Positions 16,907 through 30,046 of a stretch of 64,000 nt of DNA are shown here, piece after piece. Both the position numbers and the translations under genes were made by a program. The DNA comes from Phocaeicola coprophilus DSM 18228 = JCM 13818 (GTDB lineage Bacteria > Bacteroidota > Bacteroidia > Bacteroidales > Bacteroidaceae). Positions within the stretch are counted from its first letter, which is position 1. Every line of letters starts with the position of its first letter. The notes under the pieces are model-generated. The model was not told the DNA's origin. It ran no database searches and saw only the letters and a list, made by a program, of their open reading frames with translations. The stretch lies in the NCBI RefSeq assembly GCF_000157915.1, contig NZ_EQ973643.1, positions 83,078 to 147,077 of the forward strand. The letters are read 5' to 3'.

Positions 16907-18511
16907 TTAAAGCTTCATCACATCCTGTTCAAAATGATCTTTGTCGCCTTTAGCCCGATTCCGCATTTTACTCCGGTAACTGTAAACGGTTGCCAGGGAA
17001 TATCCCAGAAAATGAGCGATCTGTGTCGTATCAGTTACTCCCAGTCTAATCAATGCAAATATACGAAGTTCGGTATTCAACAACTCATGAGGTTTTGGAT
17101 AGATTCTTCCGTCTTCTACCAGCAAGAGATTGAAATCCTCCACAAAATTAGGAAACAAGTCCAAGAATGATTTATCAAATTCCCCATAGAATTTTTTCCG
17201 TTCATCGCGTAAGAACTGTTCCGAACGGATCATCTTAAACAATTCATCAATTTTGGAAGCCATTGCCAGCTTTTCCAGCAAACGACGATAGTGTTCCAGC
17301 TTCTCCAGATAGCTGACGCAACGTTCCAGATAACGCACGATATACACTTCTTTAATCTTGCCGGTCTGTTCCAACTGATCATTGACTACCTGCAGTTCCC
17401 GGTTAGCTGTATAAAGTTCCTTTCGCATGGCAGAAAGCTTTCTCATCCAGATCCATAGCCAACTCAACAGCACGATCAGCATAACGGCAAGCACACTCAC
17501 CAGCAATAACATCCGGTGCATCATCAGTCGCTCACGGTTTTCCTTGGCCACATAAGCCCGGTCTATAATCGGATAAAATTCGGTAACCTCCAGGAAACGA
17601 AGGCGTGCATTACAGGCCACGGCATCTTCCATCGAACAGTTCAGATAACGATAAGCCCTTTCCAGGTCTCCCTGTTCATAAAGCAGACGAGCCAGACGTT
17701 GCAAGGCTGCATATTCACGGACTGCAGTTTTCAAATCCAGAATAGCAGTCTGAGCCAGCCAATATATCCGGTTCTCTACATCTCCCAAAGCATCATAAGC
17801 ATCCGATAAGGTATAATATACATAAATCTTCTGCTGTTTAGCCGGCGATTTTTCCAGGCATCCGGTCAACAGACGGACTGCACTGTCTGCCTGATGATGA
17901 AGAATAAGCCGTTCAGCCTTCATGATAGTCTGATCAATCTCTGAATCCATCATCTTCAATACAGAGTCACGATATAAATCTGTCCGGTCCAGATACTTCT
18001 TCTTGCCTTCTGCTTCGGGGGTATAATCGGCCATCCAGCCTTCAATCCGCTTACACACACCATAATAATATGCCAGTACTGGTTCTTCCAGTTCCTGTAC
18101 ATTCACATTATGCAGTTCCTGTAAAGCTTCAAAATACATTCCCATCACTCCAAGAACTTCTGAACGGTTGATCAGGATTCCTGCTTTTGATCCAAGAGCC
18201 GGATCGGCAGCCAGACAAGCCGCCTTTTCATTCAAATAATGCAAGGATGAATCAGCCTGATAATGCAGATATTCTATAAACAAGGAATCACACAAAAGAT
18301 ATTTCCGGCCAGGATCCATCGTTTTGTGCAACCGGTTTTTCAGCATCCGGATGCGAGTTTCCCTCTCTCCCTGCCAGACAGCCTTCTGTGAAATCGTCTG
18401 ATCCAGCTCTGACAGAATACGAAGATTCCGTTCCGACATAGCCGGAAGAAAAGACGGACAAAAAGACAAAACTGCCAATATCAGAATATATAAGTGTTTT
18501 CTACCTTCCAT
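16907..18511 (-). CDS. susR: SusR-like membrane-spanning transcriptional activator of the starch locus
   Basis: 534 aa from the ATG at 18511; the longer frame begins with TTG at 18553. A signal-like segment (LYILILAVLSFCPSFLPA) leads into a periplasmic region of about 300 residues with TPR-like helical repeats. A single membrane helix follows (LLLVSVLAVMLIVLLSWLW, roughly residue 335-355), then a coiled-coil stretch and a C-terminal cytoplasmic helix-turn-helix (LIRLGVTDTTQIAHFLGYS, then YSYRSKMRNRAKG). This is the arrangement of SusR of B. thetaiotaomicron, which senses maltose-type sugars in the periplasm and activates sus genes. Its position divergent from susA supports the name. It is expected to activate the susA promoter just across the 230-nt gap. 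Confidence 0.9.
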   Translation of the reverse strand: MEGRKHLYILILAVLSFCPSFLPAMSERNLRILSELDQTISQKAVWQGERETRIRMLKNRLHKTMDPGRKYLLCDSLFIEYLHYQADSSLHYLNEKAACLAADPALGSKAGILINRSEVLGVMGMYFEALQELHNVNVQELEEPVLAYYYGVCKRIEGWMADYTPEAEGKKKYLDRTDLYRDSVLKMMDSEIDQTIMKAERLILHHQADSAVRLLTGCLEKSPAKQQKIYVYYTLSDAYDALGDVENRIYWLAQTAILDLKTAVREYAALQRLARLLYEQGDLERAYRYLNCSMEDAVACNARLRFLEVTEFYPIIDRAYVAKENRERLMMHRMLLLVSVLAVMLIVLLSWLWIWMRKLSAMRKELYTANRELQVVNDQLEQTGKIKEVYIVRYLERCVSYLEKLEHYRRLLEKLAMASKIDELFKMIRSEQFLRDERKKFYGEFDKSFLDLFPNFVEDFNLLLVEDGRIYPKPHELLNTELRIFALIRLGVTDTTQIAHFLGYSLATVYSYRSKMRNRAKGDKDHFEQDVMKL

Positions 18512-18656
18512 TATCTTTAAGATTTTCTTTACAAATATAAAGAATAAATCCAAAAGGCTCTTTTCAGATCTTCAAAAACTTTAGATTTCATTTATATAAT
18601 CGCATGCTATAAAAAGTGGTAATCATTTATTAAACAACATGTTAACAAATTTATAA

Positions 18657-20618
<1,962 letters not shown>

Positions 20619-20713
20619 ACAGGAACAATCACTTTATTCATTAACCCAGCAACGATACAGACATCTCTTTCATTCTGTAACTCCCAGAAGAAAGAGTATC
20701 TGCCGCTGCATAA

Positions 20714-22909
<2,196 letters not shown>

Positions 22910-22958
22910 AAACAGTAAAAGACAGGGTAACCTGTATCAATTTTAAAATCAACATGCC

Positions 22959-25900
22959 ATGAATAAAAGAACAAAATACACATCCGGAAAACGAACAATG
23001 GTCTGGATGGCCGGAATGCTTCTTTCCGCTCAGGTCTTTGCACAAGACCTGACCGTGAAGGGCCATGTAAAAGATGAAACCGGAGAACCCGTCATTGGTG
23101 CCAACATCCTGATAAAAGGAACAACCGAAGGTACCATTTCCGATCTTGACGGAAACTTTATACTTCCCGGTGTAAACCCGGGCGATACCCTTGTCATCTC
23201 TTTTGTCGGTTATCAGCCTCAGGAAATACCAGCAGCCCCGACTCTTCAGATCCTGCTTAAAGAGGACTCCGAACTTTTAAATGAAGTGGTAGTCATCGGT
23301 TATGGTTCCGTAAAAAAGAACGATGCCACCGGTTCCGTTACAGCCTTGAAACCGGATGAACTCAGCAAAGGAATCACGACCAATGCCCAGGATATGCTTG
23401 CAGGAAAGATTGCGGGTGTCAGTGTAATCAGCAACGACGGAACTCCGGGCGGAGGTGCTCAGATCCGTATCCGCGGCGGATCTTCATTAAATGCCAGCAA
23501 TGACCCGCTGATCGTCATCGACGGACTGGCCATCGACAATAGCGGAATCAAAGGGATGTCCAACGGACTTTCCATGGTCAACCCGGAAGACATTGAAACC
23601 TTTACGGTGCTGAAAGATGCATCGGCTACAGCCATCTACGGATCACGTGCCTCCAACGGTGTCATCATCATCACTACCAAAAAAGGAAAGAGCGGACAGG
23701 CACCGAAAGTAAGCTATAGCGGTTCTGTCTCCGTATCAACCACCCAGAAGCGTTATGACGTACTTGGAGGTGATGCTTATCGTGAGTACGCCAGTCAGTT
23801 ATGGGGCAACTCCCTGCCTGCAACTTTAGGAACCGCCGACACAGACTGGCAGGACGAAATTTTCCGTACAGCAGTCAGCACCGACCATCATGTGTCCATC
23901 AACGGTGGCTTCAAGAATCTGCCCTACCGTCTGTCACTGGGATACAGCAACAATAACGGTATCATCCAGACATCCAATTTCCAGCGATTCACTACGTCTC
24001 TCAACCTGGCTCCGTCTTTCTTTGATGATCATTTGAAAGTCAACCTGACGGCCAAATATATGAACGGGAAAAACCGTTATGCCAACGGCGATGCTTTAGG
24101 CGCTACCCTTTCTATGGATCCGACCCGACCGGTATACGGAGAAGGAGATATGTATAATTCCTTCGGCGGATATTACCAGAATGCACAGGCTACTTCAGAC
24201 TTTGCCGATCCGGACTGGAGATATACTTCGAACAAAAATACGGCACAGAACCCTGTAGCCGCTCTTTATCAGAAAGATGACCGTGCCAACAGCAACGACT
24301 TTACGGGTAACCTGGAAGTGGACTATAAATTCCATTTCCTGCCGGATCTCCGACTGCACGCCAGCATCGGCGGAGAATATGCAGAAGGAACCCAGACTAC
24401 CCTATTCTCGCCTTATTCCTTTGCATACAATTACTATGGCAATACATCTGCAACCTCAGAATACAAGTATAACCTTTCCTATAATGTATATGGCCAGTAT
24501 ATCAAAACACTGGGTGACCATACGATTGATATCATGGCCGGTGGAGAAGAACAGCACTTCCACAGAAACGGTTTCACTGTAGGAAACGGAGTAGACAGCT
24601 ATACCGGAGAGATCCATGATGCCGTACTAAAAGAACAGACAGCTTATGCAACACGCAATACACTTGTTTCCTATTTCGGACGTCTCAATTACTCTTTGCT
24701 TGACCGCTATCTGCTGACATTCACCATGCGTTGGGACGGATCTTCACGCTTTGCTGACGGCAACCGATGGGGTACTTTCCCTTCACTGGCTTTGGGGTGG
24801 AAACTCAAAGAAGAAAAATTCCTGAAAGACGTTCATGCCCTTTCCGATCTGAAACTGCGTCTGGGCTGGGGTATCACCGGACAACAGGACATCTCTTCCG
24901 ACTTCGCTTATATGCCGCTCTACATTGTCAGCGATGACTATGCACAATATCCATTTGGCGATGAATATTACCATACCTCGCGTCCGAACGCTTTCAATAC
25001 GAACCTGAAGTGGGAGGAAACAACGACTTATAATGCCGGTCTGGACTTCGGATTTCTGAACGGCCGGATCAGTGGAAGCTTCGACGGATACTACCGGAAC
25101 ACGGACGACTTGCTGAACAGTGTCAAAATTCCTGTAGGAACCAACTTCAATGCACAGATGCTTCAGAATATCGGTTCACTGAAGAACTACGGAGTGGAAT
25201 TTTCCATCAATGCAACTCCTGTTGTTACCCGTGACTTTTCCTGGGAACTGACCTACAACTTCACATGGAATCACAATGAGATCACCAAGTTGACAGGAGG
25301 CAATGATACAGATTATTATGTAGAAACAGGAGATAAGATCTCACGAGGTAACAACACAAAAGTGCAAGTGAACAAAGTGGGATACCCTGCCAACTCATTC
25401 TATGTCTACCAACAGGTATACGATGAAAACGGCAAACCCATTGAAAACGAATTTGTAGACCGTAACGGTGACGGAATCATCAACAGTTCCGACAAATACA
25501 TCTACCAGAAACCTGCCGCAGATTTTCTGATGGGACTTACCTCCAAAATGACCTGGAAAGCATGGGACTTCAGCTTCTCACTTCGCAGCAGTCTGAACAA
25601 CTATGTCTACTATGACTTCCTGGCCGGAAAAGCAAACTCCAGCACTTCAGGCCTGTTCTCAAACATGGCTTATACGAACACAACTCCGGAAGCCATTGAA
25701 CTGGGCTTTACCGGAAAAGGAGATTACTACATGAGTGATTACTTTGTACGCAATGCTTCATTCTTACGCTGCGACAACATTACTTTGGGATATTCTTTCA
25801 AGAATGTATTGAAGGGTCAGACCTACAACGGATTCAACGGACGTATCTACGCGACCTGCCAGAACCCGTTCATCATATCCGGCTATGAGGGACTGGATCC

Positions 25901-25979
25901 TGAAGTGAAAAGCGGTATTGACAGTAATCCTTACCCGCGTGCCGTAACCTTCCTGCTGGGAGTCTCCCTGCAATTCTGA
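22959..25979 (+). CDS. susC: SusC-type TonB-dependent outer-membrane starch transporter
   Basis: 1006 aa. Signal peptide through ...SAQVFAQ, then a carboxypeptidase-regulatory-like domain (LTVKGHVKDETGEPVIGANI), a TonB-box region NEVVVIGYG, the plug (SVTALKPDELSKG, IRIRGGSS, DASATAIYGSRASNGVI) and a 22-stranded barrel ending in a terminal Phe (LLGVSLQF). It imports malto-oligosaccharides with SusD as lid. It is 49 nt after susB and 31 nt before susD. The specific name rests on the susR-A-B context. Confidence 0.93.
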   Translation: MNKRTKYTSGKRTMVWMAGMLLSAQVFAQDLTVKGHVKDETGEPVIGANILIKGTTEGTISDLDGNFILPGVNPGDTLVISFVGYQPQEIPAAPTLQILLKEDSELLNEVVVIGYGSVKKNDATGSVTALKPDELSKGITTNAQDMLAGKIAGVSVISNDGTPGGGAQIRIRGGSSLNASNDPLIVIDGLAIDNSGIKGMSNGLSMVNPEDIETFTVLKDASATAIYGSRASNGVIIITTKKGKSGQAPKVSYSGSVSVSTTQKRYDVLGGDAYREYASQLWGNSLPATLGTADTDWQDEIFRTAVSTDHHVSINGGFKNLPYRLSLGYSNNNGIIQTSNFQRFTTSLNLAPSFFDDHLKVNLTAKYMNGKNRYANGDALGATLSMDPTRPVYGEGDMYNSFGGYYQNAQATSDFADPDWRYTSNKNTAQNPVAALYQKDDRANSNDFTGNLEVDYKFHFLPDLRLHASIGGEYAEGTQTTLFSPYSFAYNYYGNTSATSEYKYNLSYNVYGQYIKTLGDHTIDIMAGGEEQHFHRNGFTVGNGVDSYTGEIHDAVLKEQTAYATRNTLVSYFGRLNYSLLDRYLLTFTMRWDGSSRFADGNRWGTFPSLALGWKLKEEKFLKDVHALSDLKLRLGWGITGQQDISSDFAYMPLYIVSDDYAQYPFGDEYYHTSRPNAFNTNLKWEETTTYNAGLDFGFLNGRISGSFDGYYRNTDDLLNSVKIPVGTNFNAQMLQNIGSLKNYGVEFSINATPVVTRDFSWELTYNFTWNHNEITKLTGGNDTDYYVETGDKISRGNNTKVQVNKVGYPANSFYVYQQVYDENGKPIENEFVDRNGDGIINSSDKYIYQKPAADFLMGLTSKMTWKAWDFSFSLRSSLNNYVYYDFLAGKANSSTSGLFSNMAYTNTTPEAIELGFTGKGDYYMSDYFVRNASFLRCDNITLGYSFKNVLKGQTYNGFNGRIYATCQNPFIISGYEGLDPEVKSGIDSNPYPRAVTFLLGVSLQF

Positions 25980-26010
25980 TTCAAACAAACCTCAAAAACA
26001 GCATTTCAAT

Positions 26011-27678
26011 ATGAAAAAGACATATCTGACACCCATCTTGTCCGCTGTTCTGCTTACGGCAACGGCAATTACAGCTCCCTCCTGTATCAATGACTTAGAC
26101 ATCAGCTCCATTGATCCGCAAAGCTCTTCAAGCTTTGACCAACAGGGAACTTTCGTAAAACAATATGCCCTTCTCGGCCTGACCGGACAGAAAGGACTGG
26201 CCGGGACTCCGGACCTGGACGGACAGGATGAAGGAGAATCCGGTTTCTACCGAACGGTCTTCAACTGTAACGAACTTCCTACTGACGAATGCGTATGGGT
26301 ATGGCAAGACAATGTAGATATCCCTCAGTTTACCAGCATCGCATGGAACTCATCCAGCCAGCGAACTGAATGGGCTTATGTCCGCCTGGGCTACAACATA
26401 ACCCAGATGAACTTCTTTCTTGATCAGATAGCCGACAAGACAGATGAAGAAAGCCTCCGCCAACGGGCCGAAGTAAGATTCCTGCGTGCTCTTCACTACT
26501 GGTATTTCCTGGATCTTTTCGGAAAAGCACCGTTTAAGGAACACTTTGACAACGAACTCCCGACGGAGAAAAACGGACAGGAACTTTACAATTATATTGC
26601 TCAAGAGCTCGAAGCTTCTGAAGATGATCTTTATGAACCGGGACAGGCTCCCTTCGGACGTGCCGACAAAGCAGCCAACTGGCTTCTTCATGCCCGTCTG
26701 TGCCTGAATGCAGAAGTCTATACAGGAACTCCTGACTGGGAGAATGCCAGAGCTTATGCCAATAAGGTCATTCAGTCAGGAGCCTACGAACTTTGTAACG
26801 ACTACCGGCTGATGTTTATGGCCGACAACGACCAGAATCCGGATGCCATGAAAGAAATCATCTTCCCTATTCGCCAGGATGGTATGAAAACCCGCAATTA
26901 TGGTGGAGCAACCTATCTGATATGCGGAACACGTACAGGAGGCATGCCCCACATGGGAACGACCAACGGATGGTCTTGTCTGGTGGCCCGCAAAGCTCTG
27001 ATCGATAAATTTTTCCCGGAAGGAAACGTGCCCATGATTCCAGAGAATGTCCAGATTCCCGGACAGGAAGAATTTGCAGATGACGAAGCAATCGATGCAT
27101 GGGATGAACAGTACGGCGTACGTACCATTGACCTTATTGCCGCAGCCGGCGATGACAGAGCCATGTTCTACTCGGGAGCCGGAGGTGGAAGAAGAACCCT
27201 GTTTCCGGAAGCCATCACAGGATTTCAAAGCGGACTTTCCATTGTGAAATGGCAAAACATTCGCTCTGACGGGGCTGCTACCAGTCATACAGAATATCCG
27301 GATACCGACATTCCACTTCTCCGTCTGGCCGAAGCCTATCTGACCAGAGCCGAAGCATCTTATCGGCTGAATGACACCGAAAGTGCCTGGCAAGACATCT
27401 GCACACTGAGAAACAGCCGCCAATGTAGCGTCATGCCAGCTCCCGGAGAGATTACGGAAGACTATCTCATTGACGAATGGGCACGTGAATTTTATCTGGA
27501 AGGCCGCCGTCGCAGTGATCTTGTACGATTCGGGCGATTCACCTCCGGCACTTATCTCTGGGACTGGAAAGGAGGTACTCGCGAAGGCAAGGCCGTCAGT
27601 GAAATCTATAACCGCTTCCCGATTCCGGATACCGACCTCAACAATAATCCCAATTTGACCCAGAACGAAGGGTATTAG
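26011..27678 (+). CDS. susD: SusD-type starch-binding outer-membrane lipoprotein
   Basis: 555 aa. Lipobox APSC in MKKTYLTPILSAVLLTATAITAPSC, then the SusD fold: tetratricopeptide-like helices (AEVRFLRALHYWYFLDLFGKAP is the strongly conserved RagB/SusD stretch) and a C-terminal LIDEWAREFYLEGRRRSDLVRFGRF block. It binds starch at the surface and closes over SusC. The locus ends here: a strong terminator lies 32 nt after the stop, and no susE, susF or susG follows. Confidence 0.94.
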   Translation: MKKTYLTPILSAVLLTATAITAPSCINDLDISSIDPQSSSSFDQQGTFVKQYALLGLTGQKGLAGTPDLDGQDEGESGFYRTVFNCNELPTDECVWVWQDNVDIPQFTSIAWNSSSQRTEWAYVRLGYNITQMNFFLDQIADKTDEESLRQRAEVRFLRALHYWYFLDLFGKAPFKEHFDNELPTEKNGQELYNYIAQELEASEDDLYEPGQAPFGRADKAANWLLHARLCLNAEVYTGTPDWENARAYANKVIQSGAYELCNDYRLMFMADNDQNPDAMKEIIFPIRQDGMKTRNYGGATYLICGTRTGGMPHMGTTNGWSCLVARKALIDKFFPEGNVPMIPENVQIPGQEEFADDEAIDAWDEQYGVRTIDLIAAAGDDRAMFYSGAGGGRRTLFPEAITGFQSGLSIVKWQNIRSDGAATSHTEYPDTDIPLLRLAEAYLTRAEASYRLNDTESAWQDICTLRNSRQCSVMPAPGEITEDYLIDEWAREFYLEGRRRSDLVRFGRFTSGTYLWDWKGGTREGKAVSEIYNRFPIPDTDLNNNPNLTQNEGY

Positions 27679-27710
27679 AATTTTTCTCAGGTATATTTCC
27701 TATTCAGGAC

Positions 27711-27754
27711 AAATCTCCCCGGCTTTGAAAAAACAAAGACAGCCGGGGAGATTT
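27711..27754 (+). terminator. Strong terminator closing the susABCD unit
   Basis: Perfect 14-bp stem: AAATCTCCCCGGCT (27711-27724) with AGCCGGGGAGATTT (27741-27754), followed by CTTTCTCTCT. Confidence 0.85.
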
Positions 27755-27818
27755 CTTTCTCTCTCATGGTACATTCCCCCAAGAAGCAGGTACACATTCC
27801 GGCAGCAGTGCGTTTATG

Positions 27819-27835
27819 TGATAAAACCTTTATCA
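27819..27835. repeat. Inverted repeat just upstream of the 27848 gene
   Basis: TGATAAA (27819-27825), ACC, TTTATCA (27829-27835), ending 12 nt before the ATG. Its position overlaps where ribosomes or polymerase would bind, so an operator or a start-masking hairpin are both possible. Confidence 0.5.
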
Positions 27836-27847
27836 TTACAGATACAC

Positions 27848-29191
27848 ATGAAAAGACTAGCGTTACCCTGCTTATTCTCTGTCTTCCTCATCCTGTTGTC
27901 TGCTGCGTGCAGCGGCTATATGCCGGACGAAGATGAGGAAACATCTGCAACCGAAACCTCGGAATGTCACCTGCAACTGGCCGTCAGAAGTACTGACGAA
28001 GTAAAAATCAACTATCCGCTTTCCGTATTCCTGTTTGATGACACGGGCGAACTGGTGCTTCAGACCGAAGTATCTGATGCAGAAACTCCTTTCACTCACA
28101 GTCTCAATAAAGGAGAATACATCCTCTCAGCCTTTTCCGGCCTGAGCGAAGATGACTTCACGCTGCCGCTGGAACCGTTATCCACCAGCTATCTCTCCAT
28201 TAAGGAACCCATGAACAGCCGGCTCCCACTGATGAGCGGACAAAGCCGGATCCAGCTGAAACAGCCTACGGAAGTCACACTCACTCTAAGTTATGTCGTG
28301 TCAGCCCTGCAATTCTCTTTCACAGGTATTCCGGCCGATGCTACGGAAGTCAGTCTTCAGGTCTCTCCCGTAAGTACAGGATATTCCTTCGATGGCAATT
28401 ACAAAGAAGATACAGATGCCTGTTCCGTAAGTTGCTCATTGAAAGAAAATGTATGGACAGCAGGTCCTGTCTACGTACTTCCTTCCACCTGGTCAAAAGC
28501 CCACCTGTCCATCACCGTAACCCGTCCCGGCAAGAACGAAACCTACAGCTATACCTATGCTGAATCGCTCAGCCCCGGCCAACCTTACAACTTCAGTGGC
28601 AGTTATTCCGAAGGAGTCAGTCTGGAAGGAAACTTCGAGATAGAAGGATGGAAACCGGCTGTCGATATAGAATTTGATTTCAGTACAGGGGACGACAGTG
28701 ATACGGAACAGCCGGAGGAACCGGAAGAAGGAGAAAATCCTCCTCTGTCTGGTGACGGAGTACTTTATGCTTCTTCACTGCCGGAAGCCAACTCGATCTG
28801 GGAGGACTACTATGTATGGAAAACAGAGCCGGCAGGAAACAATGCGGTCAATGCCATTCTGATAGCACCCGAGCAATGGTATGAACTGGCTATTGACGGA
28901 ATGGAGCGACTCGAAACGTATGAAATCAACGGACTGACCGACTGGCGTGTGTTTACGGAGACAGAGGCTAGAGAATTAATTCAATTTCTGCAAGGAGCTA
29001 CCATTGAAAGCTTAAATGAACTGTTAAGTCAGGCTAGTATGGATCAAATCCTTTATACCAAAGAAGAACGTTATCTATGTGCCGAAGGAAACAAATCATT
29101 TTGCCTTAAAACCAAGACCTGTACCAACATCGGAACTAAAACAAACTACTATCTCCGCCCAGTAAAAACCGTTTGCATCAAGCTAAAATAA
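27848..29191 (+). CDS. FimB/Mfa2-like surface lipoprotein next to the sus locus
   Basis: 447 aa from the ATG at 27848 (MKRLALPCLFSVFLILLSAACSG, lipobox SAAC). A TTG-initiated frame from 27725 would run across the terminator arm and is rejected. The N-terminal 300 residues are beta-rich with fimbrial-anchor-like features (LSVFLFDDTGELVL, LNKGEYILSAFSG, FNFSGSY-like end, IEGWKP). A Glu/Pro-rich linker (EQPEEPEEGE) leads to a Cys-containing C-terminal part ending YYLRPVKTVCIKLK, which faintly recalls the ends of the 9372-11639 protein. It occupies the place where susE would be in B. thetaiotaomicron but does not look like SusE (no starch-binding module recognised). It is separated from susD by a terminator. 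Confidence 0.7.
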   Translation: MKRLALPCLFSVFLILLSAACSGYMPDEDEETSATETSECHLQLAVRSTDEVKINYPLSVFLFDDTGELVLQTEVSDAETPFTHSLNKGEYILSAFSGLSEDDFTLPLEPLSTSYLSIKEPMNSRLPLMSGQSRIQLKQPTEVTLTLSYVVSALQFSFTGIPADATEVSLQVSPVSTGYSFDGNYKEDTDACSVSCSLKENVWTAGPVYVLPSTWSKAHLSITVTRPGKNETYSYTYAESLSPGQPYNFSGSYSEGVSLEGNFEIEGWKPAVDIEFDFSTGDDSDTEQPEEPEEGENPPLSGDGVLYASSLPEANSIWEDYYVWKTEPAGNNAVNAILIAPEQWYELAIDGMERLETYEINGLTDWRVFTETEARELIQFLQGATIESLNELLSQASMDQILYTKEERYLCAEGNKSFCLKTKTCTNIGTKTNYYLRPVKTVCIKLK

Positions 29192-29235
29192 AAGGCTCCT
29201 TACAGCGCATTAAATCAACAGGTTAGGGATACATT

Positions 29236-29301
29236 AAAAACGTTTCGGCGTTTGAAGTAAAAGAACGAATTCTTTTGTTTCAAACGCCGAAACGTTTTTT
29301 T
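29236..29301. terminator. Very long bidirectional terminator hairpin
   Basis: AAAAACGTTTCGGCGTTTGAA (29236-29256) is a perfect 21-bp match to its inverse at 29279-29299. The stem extends inward through AAAAGAA/TTCTTTT with two G-U pairs, giving about 30 bp and a 4-nt loop. T-runs on both sides let it serve the plus-strand 27848 gene and the minus-strand DUF3109 gene. Confidence 0.9.
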
Positions 29302-29329
29302 AAAAGGCCGAAGCCTTTTTCCCGGTTTC

Positions 29330-29911
29330 TCAAAGCATACCTTGCTTTTTCAGCTCATCTACTGCAATCTCCAGTTCACGATACCAGTCTTCACCAAATT
29401 TACGGATCAGAGGTTCGCGAAGGAACTTATAGACAGGAACATTTTCCTTTTCGCCCAACAGGACAGCAGCCTTACAGACATCCCAGCGATGATAGTTCAC
29501 AGCCTTATAGGGACCATAATCTCCCACACGAACCGGATAAAGATGACAGGAAACAGGTTTGTAGAAATCCGTCTTTCCGGCCCGGAAAGCTTTCTCTATG
29601 GCGCAATAACAGTAACCACGTTCATCGTAACAGGTAAAGACACAATCCTTACCGCCGACAATCGACGTAACCAGATCACCTTCGCTATCCGTATAAACCA
29701 CTCCCTGACGGTCAATAACTTCCCGCGCTTCGGGACTCAGTTCCTCCCAGATTACGGGAAGGACTTCCTCAAGCTTTTCCACTTCTTCCAGTTCTACCGG
29801 TGCTCCGGCATCACCTTCTATGCAACATTCTCCCTTACAGGCATCCAGATCGCAGAGAAATTTCTCACGCAGGACGTCAAGACTCACCACTACATCATCT
29901 ATCTGTATCAT
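29330..29911 (-). CDS. DUF3109 family cysteine-rich protein
   Basis: 193 aa, cytosolic. Cysteine pattern: CDLDACKGECC near the N-terminus, then CVFTCYDERGYCYC, a later SCHLYPVRV and DVCKAAV. The first cluster and SCHLYP are typical of DUF3109, related to YkgJ-type putative metal or Fe-S binding proteins. Function is unknown. It lies downstream of gpmI, but a terminator and a separate promoter between them suggest independent expression. Widely conserved in Bacteroidetes. Confidence 0.88.
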   Translation of the reverse strand: MIQIDDVVVSLDVLREKFLCDLDACKGECCIEGDAGAPVELEEVEKLEEVLPVIWEELSPEAREVIDRQGVVYTDSEGDLVTSIVGGKDCVFTCYDERGYCYCAIEKAFRAGKTDFYKPVSCHLYPVRVGDYGPYKAVNYHRWDVCKAAVLLGEKENVPVYKFLREPLIRKFGEDWYRELEIAVDELKKQGML

Positions 29912-29946
29912 ATTCTGTTCGTTATCGGTTAGATTGAAACACCTTG

Positions 29947-29954
29947 CAAAAGTA
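29947..29954 (-). promoter_or_regulatory. -7 promoter element for the DUF3109 gene
   Basis: Minus strand TACTTTTG matches TAnnTTTG, 35 nt before the ATG at 29911 and immediately beyond the gpmI terminator. Confidence 0.5.
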
Positions 29955-29973
29955 CAAAAAATCCAAGAGACAA

Positions 29974-30015
29974 CAAGCCCTCCGGCAGAAAGTAAATTCC
30001 GGGCCGGAGGGCTTG
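29974..30015 (-). terminator. Terminator of gpmI
   Basis: Perfect 13-bp stem CAAGCCCTCCGGC (29974-29986) with GCCGGAGGGCTTG (30003-30015). Read on the minus strand it is followed by TTGTCTCTTGGATTTTTTG. Confidence 0.8.
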
Positions 30016-30046
30016 CGATAAATTATGTAGAACCGTCAGAGGCGGT

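Noticed and set aside
27725-27847. Longer N-terminus for the 27848 lipoprotein from a TTG codon
   Set aside because: It would begin inside the susD terminator hairpin and would bury the lipoprotein signal peptide behind 41 residues.
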